Part shown: positions 50,210 through 62,452 of the stretch, in pieces
How the letters are laid out: each line of letters begins with the position of its first letter
How positions within the stretch are numbered: the first letter of the stretch is position 1
Source: Adiantum capillus-veneris
Lineage: Eukaryota > Streptophyta > Polypodiopsida > Polypodiales > Pteridaceae
Assembly (NCBI GenBank): GCA_014529385.2
Contig: CM043965.1
Coordinates: 61,741,433-61,805,432, forward strand
Length of the DNA: 64,000 nt
Direction: 5' to 3'
The notes under the pieces: generated by a model
What the model saw: the letters and a program-made list of their open reading frames with translations, nothing else
Told to the model about the DNA's origin: nothing
Databases searched by the model: none
Translations under genes and position numbers: made by a program

Positions 50210-51989
50210 GAACGTGTTTAAGTAGAAAACAAAGCTCGTTCTTTGGTCCACCAGACGCATAAAGCTCCAATATTTTTAGAATGTTCACCGTCCTTTACTT
50301 TATAGTAATAGTAATATGGATTGATGCATTGCAAGTGGAAGGTCATGGGAGGAAAGTTGCAGTGAGGCAAGGGTGCAATGGTAAGTGACGGTGATGATGG
50401 CATGGTGCACAAGGAATTGCGGCTGAGATAAATTTCCACGTGAGTCTCTAACTACTATGTTGAGGCTGCTCCACGTGCATGGGTTGTAGTGCTTGCAAGT
50501 TGCACCATCTTGCATAGCATGGGTTGCTGGAGTATGTGGATGGATGGAGATGGCTGGTGCCTTGGATTTTGGTGCACTCATAGAAGAATCTAAATGTAGA
50601 ATCATAACCATGAGAGCTACCATCACGTTGAAAAGCCAACTCGTGCAAGTTTAGGGTGGTTTGTCTCTTGAGGCGCTTGGGCGCGTCATAAATTTTGCAC
50701 CTTTTTTGTATCAAGTAGGACTCAAGCAGGAGATTGTGACTATTGTGAAGCTCTCCATTATTACCTACAACTATTTGATATGCCGCAGTAGGGATAGATA
50801 CAATTGATTATAGAATCCAAGGGGGATCCATAAAAACTCTCCATTATTACCTACAACTATTTGATATGCCGCAGTAGGGATAGCTACAATTGATTATAGA
50901 ATCCAAGAGGGAGCCATCTTCAAGAGCATTGCATCGTTCTTACAAAGCTCCACCTTCAAGGGACACTTACATGGGCATGATAGAGGACACATTTAGGAAA
51001 GCAAAGAGAAGGAAATCGATCATCTAAGCCAACAAACCAGCACGCAAATTTTAGCCCAATGTTGTAGGTTTGCCAATAGTAGGTGCCCCCTTTATTGATT
51101 TGCAATCATTGTAGTTGTTTGTGTGCTTGTGCAATATGATTGCCCGCTTAAGAAGGGGAACCATTGACGAAATTCGTAGGTTCATGGCCACCTTGCAATA
51201 CGTGCAACACACACCCTTGCTCTATGCATATAAGATAATTTCATTTGTTTCTTGATTCAAGGCTAACACTAGGTTTTTGTGAATATAAGTGGTTATGAGT
51301 AACTTTTGTGTAAATTCTTGTTCTCACAAACCATAGAAAACCTCACCAAAACCTTTTGGAGATTGCCTTTTGGAGATTGGTTCTCAAGGCATGTAGGTAG
51401 TTGAAAATTTAGAAATAAATAATTCCATATATTTTTTAAGGGCCATCTTTTTAAGTACAATTGAACAAAACTTGCTCAAAATTTTTGATATCCCATGTAG
51501 ACCCATTAAAAACCTTCTAAGCACATTGAAACTTTTTTGAAAAATACTTGGATATGTATACAATGAGAATTTACACGTATACTATTTGTAAGAAAAATAT
51601 TGTCAACTTGTTTTAGGCCTCAATAACATGTACGCTATCAAATTTAAAACCATTCTTGTGGCTTATTACTATTTCTAGAAAATCAATATTTTGCATTTTG
51701 CATTTTTTGGGATAAATGACATACTACAATTTCCTCTATGTGATAGGAACTCATTGGTATCCTATGCTCACGCTTTTGTGAAAAATGGGCATTCTTAAGG
51801 CCAATTTTATACAATGAGATACCAAGCCACTATTTTGGCTCAAGCCACTTAAATGGCTCAAACACAAACCTCGTGCTAAGCTCAATATCATCGTGTCTCC
51901 TTCCCCTCTCTCTCCCTGGGTCTTGAGTTGAAGACATGTTAGATATCTGAGATCTTTAGCTAGAACTGTTTCTCCAACATTAGAAAAAG

Positions 51990-52039
<50 letters not shown>

Positions 52040-52750
52040 CCTCTTGCCTATATGTGGTAGCCTACCCCAAATGCAATGTGCATACTTACCTTAGTTGGCT
52101 ACATTTCTCATGTCATGCCACCTGTGGATCCAAGGGTTTGTCATTTGAACTTCTGGTCATCATTTGCTTGTGATTTTGCAATTTTGATCTGTTTTGAAGT
52201 TAGCCCTAGATTTGACTTTTGCCAAATCATTCCATATTTTTCATGTGTGAAGCTCTTGCTTTGCAGGTTTGGCATTTGCTTTCAGATCTCAATCCAAAAT
52301 TCTTGGCTCTACTTAATAATTTGTTATTAGTATTAGGCTAAAAAAGCAAAGAGACTTACTAAAAATTATTACTATTTGGCCAAACATTTTGCCAAAATTA
52401 TTTCGCACACTCGTAGTACATACTCTCACTCTAACTATCTCTTTCATTGAAATGTGTCAATATGGCTCAAAACTTTGCTATACAAGAGTAAAAATTTGCT
52501 AAAAGTTGTCCAAAAACAAAAAACTTTGGCATCAAATACACTTTATACATTGTACAATTAATCTATCAACATCTTACAACCTATTATCCTGCAATTTTCT
52601 ACGTCAGTTACTGTAGCCACTGTTGTTACTTCCCCATTCCCATTCTAAGTTGCTCCATATGAAGGTCGTGCTATGTGCATGGGTGAAAACAAGGAGTCTA
52701 TGCACGGTCGTGTACGGTGGCCCTATTATGCTGAAGAGAAAAGATACACA
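48900..52750. other. Non-coding region with microsatellites
   Basis: No supportable gene. Arrays: GT then GA 49209-49289, (CT)n 49626-49672, (GT)n 49716-49745, (AC)n then GA-rich 50140-50208, and (CT)n 51993-52036. Confidence 0.65.
50751..50915. repeat. 86-bp direct tandem duplication
   Basis: CTCTCCATTATTACCTACAA starts at 50751 and again at 50837. The two units differ at only a few bases, so the duplication is recent. Confidence 0.92.
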
Positions 52751-52779
52751 TTGCTATACAAGAGGAGGGTACTAAATCA

Positions 52780-53630
52780 ACTATTTAGTGGTTTTTGTTG
52801 GTGAGCTTTTATCTTGTGGGTGTTTGCAAATTGCCGAACAAAAGTTTCTGAAGTATGGATGCTCTTTCTTAATGATTGGTTTTGTGATTAGCCGTTGTGT
52901 GGCCATGAGATGATTTGTTTGTACTTTAGGACCCATTTGAGGTTTGTTTTGGGAGGTAGTGACAAGATCTTGTTGTTTGTTGTTTTCATTTTTCATTCCC
53001 ATTTGGATGTTGTTGATTTTTTTTATAACTCCACTTTGGATTTGGGAATCCATTTGCAGTTGGTTAAGCATGTTGAAGCATGAATTGGTCAAGTTAAGTT
53101 GTGGAGTCGGTTTTGTTTAGCTTTGTTGGTTTTGACAATTGAAAATCTGTTTGGCGGGATTGAGTTACAAGCATTGTCTTTGGGATCCCTAGCTAAGTCA
53201 GTTTTGATGCCATGATGGATTTTCGGATCCAAACTTTGATCATTATGTTTTCACAATTATTGACAGCTAGTTTTGGTGTAGAAGCAAGCAAGCAATTCTT
53301 CTCCTATCTCACAGTCAATTGAACCCTTTTGTTCATTGAATATATGATTTGTTTGCGTGAATGGCAATACATAAGACTGATCCTTGAGATAATAACGAAG
53401 TGCATCATCTTTCCAATCTAGGACAGCTTTGTAAGTTCACATCCACAAAACTCCCAAAGTGATGCGCTTGTTGAGATTTGTATCATCCATAACTTGGAAT
53501 CGTTGGGCACTGGTTTCCATCAATGTTAATTGAGACATTGCCATGTCCCAAACTAACCATGGTTTCCTATTGGCCGCTTTGAGTTGAATTTGGGTTGTTT
53601 CAATCATTCATTTTGATAGTTTTAGGTAGG
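52780..53630 (-). pseudogene. C-terminal half of protease 2 and Trp-motif tail, element B
   Basis: Left of the MITE the minus strand continues the second protease-like domain: METSAQRFQVMDDTNLNKR, ITLGVLWMxTYKAVLDW (TGA inside). This matches ETMILGISWMRTYKAVSDW of element A. A basic tail follows with KWIPK, KWEx and LKWVLK motifs, parallel to the WVPK/WRVK repeats of A. Confidence 0.68.
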
Positions 53631-53632
53631 TT

Positions 53633-54085
53633 CATTAGGAAGGGGATGGGGTGTAGAAGGGCCTCTTTATTTGCCATGAGCTTATGGAGGTGATTAACAT
53701 TTTGACAAATAGGTGTATGCCATGTGTGCAAGAATGTTGGGTGTGTAAGAGATTTGTAAGAGTGGTCAAAAAATACACTTTTTTCCCCAAGGAGGTGGAT
53801 TTTGTTTCAGCCTTCCATAACTCCCACATATGATCTCCAATTTGAGTGGTGATCATAGATTTGCAATCTACGCGTCAAGCTCTTTCCATAGATATGCTAC
53901 ATGATATGGTTTTACCCGCTAGATTTTAAATTCCATTTTGGGGGGAACTTTGAATTCATATAAACTAGCCGTTTTGCCTGTTTGAATTCAAAAACTATCC
54001 TTTGATGACTTTCTTAATACTAAAGGTTTGACTTCTTTAAACTGCCAATAAAAAGGCTCTCCTAGATCCCATTTTCTTACTAATG
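53633..54085. mobile_element. MITE-like inverted-repeat element, copy 3
   Basis: This 453-bp copy has ends CATTAGGAAGGGGATGGGGT and ATCCCATTTTCTTACTAATG. It splits the second protease-like domain of element B shortly after its DTG motif. No clear target duplication flanks it. Confidence 0.85.
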
Positions 54086-54610
54086 TGAATATTGCATAAC
54101 ATTGATGCATGCTCCAGTATCCACACGTGCTCTTTCGATTGTGCCATCGGCTAGTTGGACATTCATCCGAACATCCATACCTCCAAGCCAAGTTTGCTTG
54201 ACTTGAATTGTTGCAATAGGAGGTGGTGGTTGATGTTGTTCCTTTAGCTTAAAACTTCATAATTTAGCTTCCTCTTGTGCTTGATGTTTAATTTATTGAA
54301 CCAATTTCTTTTTCTCCTTAGCTAAATGTATATTTTTCAGCATGTCCACGATGAGAGGCTGTTGATACATTTTCTCAATCTGCAACCATTTATCCAGTTA
54401 GACATCACCTCTCTCTCTAATGTTTCAAGTTAGATGGCGCCACTCGATGATATGTCTTTGATTACAAATGGACCATTACCCCGCTTTTTAAGTTCCTTGG
54501 AATATTGCTTAAGGGTGTAGACTAATACGTAGCCACCCTTTTTAAATTCCTTGTTTTTCACATATTGGTCATGGAATTGTTTCATTTGTCATTTTTGTGC
54601 ATACATAGCT
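54086..54610 (-). pseudogene. Integrase C-terminus and start of protease 2, element B
   Basis: The minus strand gives GYVLVYTLKQYSKELKKRGN and IKDISSSGAI, equivalent to the integrase C-terminal module of A. A Lys/Glu/Gln-rich connector follows, then MNVQLADGTIERARVDTGAC with the protease-type Asp codon at 54119-54121. The MITE begins about 10 residues later. Confidence 0.7.
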
Positions 54611-54618
54611 ATAACCAA

Positions 54619-55256
54619 CTAAAGTATTGTCTTGTCAAATTGCATTATTTGGTCCAACCTATCAAACAACTCATGTACCATCCATCCCACGTTTTGAGCT
54701 ACATGTAGAGTTGGAATCAGAAACTCTACTGGCAGTATGGAAATTATCCCAAACACTAGGTTGAAAGGAGTTGTATTTTGTGGCATTTTATGTGCCCATA
54801 AGGATGAATGTAACTTCACTTCCCAATCCGATCTAGAACTGACAATCTTTGTGAGCACAATGCACAATACTTTGTTGCTTCTCTCGGCTTGTCCATTGGC
54901 TTGAGGTTGATAAGGAGCTGATTTAGAATGAAGTACCATAAATTCATGCAATAGATAATCAACCATGTCATTGAGGAAATGAGCGCCTTGATCACTCACA
55001 GTTTCAATCGGGGAAGGCCATACCGCATGAAAATGTTCTCGTATAAAAATTGTGATGTGGTTCTAGTATCATATTTTTGTGTTGCCTTAGCCTTGTTCCA
55101 TTTGGTCAAACAATTTGCTGCCACTATAATGTATTGATCATGCATCCTATATGCTGAGATAGGCCCTAAAAAGGCTACTCCCCATTTGGCAAAAGTGTGT
55201 GCTCCCATTATTGGTCGCAAGGGTATGTCATCACGTCCCGTCAGTACTTTATCCAT
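54619..55256 (-). pseudogene. Integrase core, element B
   Basis: The core motifs are FAKWGVAFLGPISAY (first Asp lost: GID to GVA), SDQGAHFLNDMVDYL, and PYQPQANGQAERSNKVLCIV with the catalytic Glu, then SILPVEFLIPTLHVA. The segments 54619-54999 and 54996-55256 are in different frames. They align closely with 21400-22030 of element A. Confidence 0.87.
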
Positions 55257-55270
55257 ACTTTAGTACATTG

Positions 55271-55900
55271 GCAAGCGTCACATTGTTTCACGTAATATTA
55301 AGCATCCCTCAATAGAGTAGGCCACCAAATCCCTACTAGGAGTATCACTTTCATAGTTTTGTCTACCAAAAAGTGTCCTCCAATACCAGTATGATCTTGC
55401 TCAAGAATGGGTAGATACTCATGTTTTGCAGCACAAATTCTTAAGGTGTCATCTAGTCCTAATAATAGCACAATTTTTGGCTTCTTGTTGGATCGATCAT
55501 AATCTAACTTTGCTCAAGTTCTCTAGCAAAACACCTTGCTCTATGTAATGTATTTTGTTCACATAGGGACTGTTGCTATCGTGAAGAGTGTAGCATGATT
55601 GATTGGTTTTTTGATTGTGCAAACAATATATCATCTAATATAGTCATGTATGCCATTGTGCATGTGAGGCCACTACACTCCAAGTAGCATCAATCTTTGA
55701 TATGTTTGTGTTTTGGTATTATGAATACTCATAATTTGTACATGATCTTGTTGCATATATATCTCTTTTTTGCATGGCTCGATGCATAACCTAAGTACAC
55801 CATCGTGTCCTTGCTTATACAATCATCCTACTTTGAGTACTAAGTTGCAAAGATTGTTCGATAATTGATGGTTGTCCTTCGATTTATAGCAAACCAATGG
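55271..55900 (-). pseudogene. Tandem HHCC modules, element B
   Basis: Module 2 (55393 down to 55271) reads DHTGIGGHF, GIWWPTLLRDA, QCDACQ, spacing HX5HX30CX2C. Module 1 (55744 down to 55619) reads DHVQIMSIHN, WPHMHNGIHDYI, YIVC, spacing HX6HX30(C to Y)X2C. The Cys to Tyr change is TGT to TAT. The lead-in GVLRLCIEPCKKEIYMQQ matches the GRLLLCINPEEKTQ of element A module 1. Stops occur in both. Confidence 0.72.
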
Positions 55901-56029
55901 TTAGCAATGGTATAACCTAATCGTTCCACCTTGGTGCTAGTTGTATGTTGAAGAGATAGGGTTTAGAAAAATCATCTTCAATCCCTAAAGGAGCTTCCCC
56001 ATGTTGCTAGCATTCTCCACAAATGGTCC

Positions 56030-56510
56030 GCTCACTTGTGTGGTTCCTTTTTTGACCACCACCATGAAATCAAACTCGAGCAATATTAGGAACCATCAAA
56101 CGATGCGACTCGTATTGCATGGTTTGTTCATTGAGTACAACAACGCCTGATGATCCATGAGGAATATAATTTTTTTTGGCGAGAAGGTAGTGTCTAAAGT
56201 TTTTGATAGAATAGATCATCCCTAATCCCTCTCTTTTTGGGCTTGTGTAATTTTGTTCTACATTGTTGAGTTGTCTATTGCAGTAACAAATTGGAATATC
56301 CATGTTGTTTTCTCTAGGTTGAGCCAAGATACATCCAATAGCATAAGCCAATGCATCTACATGGACGTGGAAAATCTTGTCCTAGTCAAGAGCTTTCAAA
56401 ATTGGAGTAGAAATAAGTTTCTCCTTCAATTGTTGAAATCCTTTCTCACGTTCCTCATTCCATTCGAACTTTGTGATGAGCGCGTAAAGAGGTTTTGTAA
56501 TAATATCCAC
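56030..56510 (-). pseudogene. RNase H, element B
   Basis: AYAIGCILAQPRENNMDIPI, NRQLNNVEQNYTSPKREGLG and MIYSIKNFRHYLL are followed in another frame by MDHQALLY and RIVRWFLILLEFDF. It is collinear with 20028-20585. Confidence 0.85.
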
Positions 56511-56529
56511 AATGTTCCATGAAGTCTTG

Positions 56530-57850
56530 TATCTCTCTAAATTTTATTTAAAGAGCAACAATCACTTGTATCTTTAAGGTCAATGGAAATGCCATTTTTG
56601 GACATAATATGTCCCAAAATGTTGCCTTGTATTACCATAAAAATGCACTTTTTAGGGCTCAGGTAGATATGATACGTTTTGCATTTCTCAAAGACCTTCC
56701 TCAAATTCTTGACATATTCATTTTGGTGGAGCGAATACACACACAGGTAATCCATATAAATCTCTAAGAGTTGTCTTAGATATAACTTGATTGCATGACT
56801 CATCAGCAATTGGAATGTGGCAAGCGCATTGGTTAGACCAAATGGCATGATCCAATATGCAAATATGTCCCATTTTGTAGCAAAGTTAGTTTTGTGTTGA
56901 TCCTGTAGCTTGATCGTAAGCTAATTATAGCCTAAAAAGCCATCTAGAAAGCTATAGGTATCCTTTCCCCAGCAACCCTTTCAATCACAAAATCGATGAT
57001 GGGTAAGGGATTGTTTTTTCCTCATCATGGCAGCATTCACTTGTTTGAGATTAAAGCACACTTGTAATCTATCATTCCTTTTAGGCACCACTACAATTGG
57101 TGACAACCACTCCGTGTGCTTGATCTCATAGAAAGATAAACTCCGTCTTTCAGTTTGTCTATCTCTTCCTTAATTTTCTTCGCAAAGGTTTCATTGTAAG
57201 TGTATGGATGTTGTCAGCATGGTTTAGCATCACTCTTCACGGGTATTGTATGTTGGAAAATACTAGGATCTACCCCTTTTAGATCTTTGTAAGACAAAGA
57301 AAAAACATCTTTATATTGTTTGAGGGTAGCTATCAACAGATGTTCCTCTTCCTCAGTAAGGTCTCTGGCTATGTAAGTTGGTATTGGTTCTTCTCTTGGT
57401 TCTACCAAATCAATCTTCTTTGCATTTTCAAGTCCATCATATGATGTTTCAGGTTTCGTAGGCTCTCACATCGGTTGCTCCACCACAATACATTGGTCTC
57501 GAATTGTGTATTTTTTGTAATGAGAGGATGGCATCAAATTTTTCGGAGTTAGAGTCCCCCTCATTTTTCCAATTTTGTAGTTTGAACCTCCTTCCGTTTT
57601 AACTTCTAGTATTCACTTTTGTGTTAAAGTATTTGACATTTTCAATGGTTTTCCAGTCTTGTCCTTCAATTGCTTTTTGCTTTGTTTCTTTGAGTTTGCC
57701 AGGAAACTTGTCAATTGCAAGGGTTTTCTGGTGATTGTTTCTCGTACACAATCATTTGATCCTACGAGCTTGAGATATTGCATTTTGGTCATTAATTTTG
57801 GCATGGGTTTCTCAATTTTGTTTTGTTGTTTCCTAGTTCGCCTCATCTAA
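56530..57850 (-). pseudogene. Reverse transcriptase, element B
   Basis: The connector (57846-57613) has SNDCVRETITRKPLQL. EEPIPTYIARDLTEEEEHLL follows at 57408, then YTYNETFAKKIKEEI and NNPLPIIDFVIERVAGE in interrupted frames. Next come MPFGLTNALATFQLLMSHAI, the catalytic box as YMDY instead of YMDD, LSPKKCIFMVIQGNILGHIM and SKNGISID. The YMDY change alone would inactivate it. Confidence 0.88.
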
Positions 57851-58011
57851 TATCTCCTTTGTCTCCACGCTTTTCGGTTAGGAAACTCGTAGAAAATCGG
57901 CTCATCCAATTTTTTTGCATTTTTGTTTTTAGACCCACTTGAAAGTTTGTCTTCCCCATCGTTCCCTAATTCATCGCTCCTTGAACCATGGTATTCATTC
58001 TCATCGTCGTG

Positions 58012-59170
58012 TCAAAGGTCCTGTACAAAAACTTCATCCACTATCCGTTTACAATTGCTTGTTAGCTTTGTCTCAGACATTTCTAAAATGTTTTCGGTTT
58101 CTTGGACCACAAATACCACTAGAAATGGTCTTATATCGTAACCATATTTGTCGCAAAATGTAGTATTGGTCACCTTATTTTCGTAGATGCTAAGAGTCAC
58201 CAATGTTTCTTCCCATCCAAACGGTTCAAAAAACTCCTCTAGAAATCCATTAGGGAAAATTTGGACTCTCAAAGGGCCCTTTAAGGAGGTTAACTTTGCC
58301 TCTCTTGTCCAAAGTGGGGGGCAACCCGGTGAAGTACATAAACATTTTGTCAAAACCCTATCAACCAACATATCATTGGCAAGTAGGTTCTAAATCCCCA
58401 AACTCCGACAAATTTGGAGTTGATTTGTAGAGAAGTTATGGCCTCCCCGCTGGAGCTGAAATGTGGGGAGAGATTCCATTTATAAGATAGAGTTGTCAAA
58501 TCAAAAAATGAAATCTTCTAGAATATAAGGGATCTGATGGCATGCAATATATCAATGGATAGATCTTGATGAGTACATTCTAAATCCAACAGGTCTGACA
58601 AGTTTTTATTTCCTTTGTAGAAATTTTAATGTGCGTCTATTTTGGACAAGAGGGAGAAAGTCAAAGTCCTTATAGGACCCATTTGAGAGTCCAAAATTTC
58701 CCTAATGGTTCCTTCAATTGAATGCTCTAGGATGCCATCCTCCTTTCCAAGACTCGCAGTCTGATACCCTACACATCCAAATGTGAGCGTCCTTCACTAG
58801 CAAAGCAGGCAACTGTGTTCCATCATCCGTAGTGATAGCAAAGTCTTCCATTGGAGTTTGGTTTACGTATTTGTAACTATGGTCCCATGTGTTTACCTTG
58901 ATTATGAATCCCTTGTGCCATAAATAGGGATGTTCATAGCCCTAGTCTTGAACCATCTTGATTTGATGTATAAAGGGTCACCCCAAAATAACCTCAAAAT
59001 TATTTCCTTTTCCAAAATCTACTACTGCAAAGGTGTGTTCGTATTCTATCCCGCATGAGGATTCTATTACTTGTTCTCAAATCATGTAAATCAAGCAAGA
59101 TCTTTGTATTTTTCACTTGATGAATAGAATTCCATTGTGATGGCACAACCCTTACCTCAAATTTTGTCTC
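58012..59170 (-). pseudogene. Protease 1 region and linker, element B
   Basis: The protease second half reads FAVVDFGKGNNFEVILG (about 59000), then WDHSYKYVNQTPMEDFAIT and AHIWMCRVSDCESWKG. The linker is open from 58371 to 58012 (GFLEEFFEPFGWEETLVTL; FCDKYGYDIRPF). These match 17560-18100 of element A. The DSG active site is not clearly preserved here. Confidence 0.7.
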
Positions 59171-59229
59171 ATACTAGCTGCATGTTTACTACCTACTGGC
59201 TCAGACTTTGATCCACTCATGCCGGATTG

Positions 59230-59370
59230 TCAAGGTTCTCTGCACAGTTTTGAATCAAGTGATCTCTCCCACACCTGTCACAAAATCCTAAAAAAATTGT
59301 TTGTTGACCTTTGTGAGGACACACTCTTGCCCAATGGTCACCTCCACATTCATACCACAGGCCCTTGGAT
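59230..59370 (-). pseudogene. Gag zinc knuckles, element B
   Basis: One minus-strand frame gives WYECGGDHWARVCP followed by CDRCGRDHLIQNC. The second is an intact CX2CX3HX4C knuckle; the first has lost its leading Cys. Such knuckles bind the packaged RNA. Confidence 0.7.
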
Positions 59371-59926
59371 CAGACTGTTGGTGGTGCCTCCACATTGGTT
59401 GGCCTGCCCTAAGCACCCATGAGCTTGTAGTTCTGGTTTGTTGTGAACATGAGTATATTTTCATCCATTGTGAATTGATTTCTGAATGTTTGAGCCACAT
59501 ATGAACGTCTAGTAGTTTCATCACCAGCACTAGCCCAAAATGGACTCTCTTTAGGGGGAAAAGCTACATCCTCTATCACTCTCACATGGCTTTTGACTAG
59601 CTCCTCATAATAGACAGTTGGCGGAATCATCAACTAAGTTATGAGAGGTTGTGACAGATGTGCATAATGCACAATGGCTCAATTATCATGAGGTAAATAT
59701 GGTTGTTTTCCCAACACTGGTTGCGGTTTTTCCTCTCCTTGTATCACATTGTTAGGCCCAATCTAGTGCCTTGGAGGTGGTGGAAATTGTTGCATTGTTG
59801 GTGGTCCATACTACCTTTCCCTCATATAATTCTAGTTATAGAAGAACTCACTAGTGTCATGGTTCATGCATTTTTCTCTATGGCACACCACTTCAGTATT
59901 CTTGGAGCATTGACTGCTTGTGGTTG

Positions 59927-61783
59927 TTACAGCCTCATATTAGGATTTTGTATGTAGGTCAAATTCATTATGTGGACCACTTCTTCAACTAATTGTTCCA
60001 CATTTTGTGTGATTGAAGCAAGAGCACTACGTTCTATAGTTGACTCACTGGTGATAGAAGAGGCACTACTAGTATTGGTCTCTACGTCCTTGGTTACCTC
60101 ACCATATGTTTTACGATTGTCAACCAGGTACAATGCTTCACTAGTGACTTGCTTGAATGTTGTGCATGCTTTTAAGTGTAAGTCTTTTTTGAGAGTTTTT
60201 TTTCTCAATCCCTCGATAAAGAGAACAGATAGGCGATTGTCATGTGGTACCTCTCGCACTAGACATCTTTCAATGTATTGCTTGAAACGAAGTGAAGCTT
60301 CCTTTACCTTATCATTTTCTTTTTTGTCTAAAGGCATAGATTTAAGAAACCGTGTTGTACTTGATTCCCCTCTTAGAGAATTCCACAACAAACTCTCGTA
60401 AGAATTGATCAATGTTCAAAAAATTTCTATTATTTAGTGGTCGGAACCAAGTCAACACTGTCCCCTCCAGTGTCAACCCAAATCCCACGTACTGTGGAAG
60501 TCCACTATTTATTTCTCTCTTAAGGCTTGCTTAAAAATGGAAACATGAGCGTATGGATCCCTCAATCCACTGTACTTCTTTGGAATGCATTTAGCCACTT
60601 GACAAGGTTGCATTATTTGAGTTTCTGGTACCATCCTCATCATTTTAGTTCTCCTATCGTTATATCTCTTGTCTCGTATCCACTGACATGTGATTTGGAA
60701 GGGGTTCGGTCATTTCCCTTCCGTCGGGTTTTACATCCCGGCTTTCAGTTCTCATATTGGACATCCTCATGCTGAAAATCATGTCTGCAATATCACTACC
60801 TCAATATGTAGACATAGAAACTTAGAAATCCAAGGATCCCATAGATCTTGGTACAGAAAGATGCAATCGACTAAATGAGTCTTCCATATGAGATTTCAAA
60901 GAACTCGCTCTATTAGTTTTATATTTTGTGGTTTTTGAGACTGTATGTCTGTGCACGCTAGGAGTGACAGAGTACTGATGGAGTGGGCCCCCAAAGTACG
61001 TTTATCCATCAAGCTTATTCCGACTCACTGCCAAATACTTTCAGTTGTACTTGTCTAATATGATTATTTGTGTATCTCTCTCAATCTCAAATGTAATTAC
61101 GTACAAGCATTTCTACTTAGTTAACTCCCGCACATTGGGCTCCTCACATCTATATTAAAGCATTTGATCTGCATTATCATACTTATATAAGTCCATGTGG
61201 GCATTTTCTGTGTTGACATATGTAGGCACATTTACTCGTCTAAGCTTGGCATTTGGAATGTCCAGCTTCGGTGACTTCTCCTTGGGCTCTATGTCAACTT
61301 TTTCTCTGGTGCCTATTAATCCTCCACTTGTCCACAATAAAAGGATTAAGCACAACTATATACATATTTCCCGCTTCATTAAAATACCGATCGTCATTAT
61401 AATCTACAGGCACTACAAGCTTAAACTCACTATGCCTCTCTTCAATTTGAACACAGTAACAATCCATATTGTCTTTATAGATTCAAGCACCCTGCTCATT
61501 CTCAAATTGATATTGCAGGCGTAAAAGTTTTAGGTTTGGTGCACGTTTAAGATGGTCCTACTCCCATTTTGGTTTCTTCTTTGAAACCTACACTTTTAGA
61601 TCCTTCAGCCATATAGGTGTATGATTTCTTTGAAGAAGTATCAGAAAGACTCTCCTCCAAGATTGTCTCTAAGGTGGGTATGATCCCTTGATTGACGCTA
61701 CCCTCGGTTGAAATATGGCTCGACTGGTCTCTAATACTAAGGTTTCCATTTTGATAAAATTTAACTGGCCACAAATACACCAA
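59927..61783 (-). pseudogene. gag of element B
   Basis: The N-terminal part (61783-61547) has HISTEGSVNQG and LEESLSDTSSKK, matching the N-terminal gag of A. The core near 60640-60430 reads KKYSGLRDPYAHVSIFKQAL and LEGTVLTWFRPL. From 60412 the open C-terminal part has KEASLRFKQYIERC, NRLSVLFIEGLRKKTLKK and ACTTFKQVTSEALYLVDNRK, a typical gag C-terminal pattern. Frames change several times. Confidence 0.8.
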
Positions 61784-61799
61784 GAAAATGAAGCTTGCA

Positions 61800-62411
61800 T
61801 AACCCTGACCTATTACCTTCTATGGTGCATTCAGTCCTCCAACCACACACGACTTACTACAACTATAATCCACAAAACCAATTCGATAGTCAAAGAGAGA
61901 CTAACTAAAATACTAAGTGAGCGATAATAAAAATTTCCAAAAGTAAGAGGGGTGAGAGCAAAGGCATCGCAAAGGGTGGAATGGAGGAGGGAAGGGGGGT
62001 GAAAATTTGCAAAGAGGTTTACACCAAACACGTTTCGCAATTAGCTCTTCAGTGGTGTAAACCATACAAGAGGTGAAGGAGGGTTCAAATAGGTATCCAA
62101 GGCTGGAGGGGTTCCCAAGGTAGGAGTACAAAGTTTAAAGAGGAGGGGGCCTCTTTAATAGGGAAGAATTAGCTCTTGAATGGGGTAGAAAAAGGAGGGA
62201 AAAGGGGAGGTTTAAAGAGTGCAATCACAAGGAAGTACCAAGAGATGGTGACTTTGACCAAAAAATTATGGAGGAAAAGGGGGAATATAGGAAAAAGTAA
62301 AAAATCTTTAGGGTTGCATCCTTGGAATATAGCAAGGGGTCCAAGATATGGAAGGAGAGAAGCGGGAAGGGGGATGGGAGAAGAAGGTACGGTTGGGGGT
62401 TTGGGGGGGTT

Positions 62412-62440
<29 letters not shown>
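61800..62440. other. Non-coding DNA between element B and the Penelope-like element
   Basis: No gene recognised. There is a purine-rich plus strand towards 62160-62400. The expected LTR of element B was not found here. Confidence 0.5.

Positions 62441-62450
<10 letters not shown>
62413..62450. repeat. G homopolymer run (~34-38 bases)
   Basis: An almost pure G run abuts the 3' end of the Penelope-like coding remnant. It is prone to assembly length error. Confidence 0.9.

Positions 62451-62452
<2 letters not shown>

Larger units (their letters stand above)
52760..61800 (-). mobile_element. Ty3/gypsy-like element B, relative of element A (no LTRs found)
   Basis: On the minus strand the order gag, zinc knuckles, protease 1, RT, RNase H, two HHCC modules, integrase, second protease-like domain and Trp-motif tail repeats that of element A. 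Similarity can be followed segment by segment. All frames are interrupted. No LTR, ORF-X or polypurine tract was identified. The 5' end is followed at 62440 by a Penelope-like element, so B is probably truncated. Confidence 0.85.

Noticed and set aside
52781-53092. 103-codon minus-strand ORF as a separate gene
   Set aside because: A neighbouring frame shows the Trp-motif tail of element B, so this is part of that decayed polyprotein.
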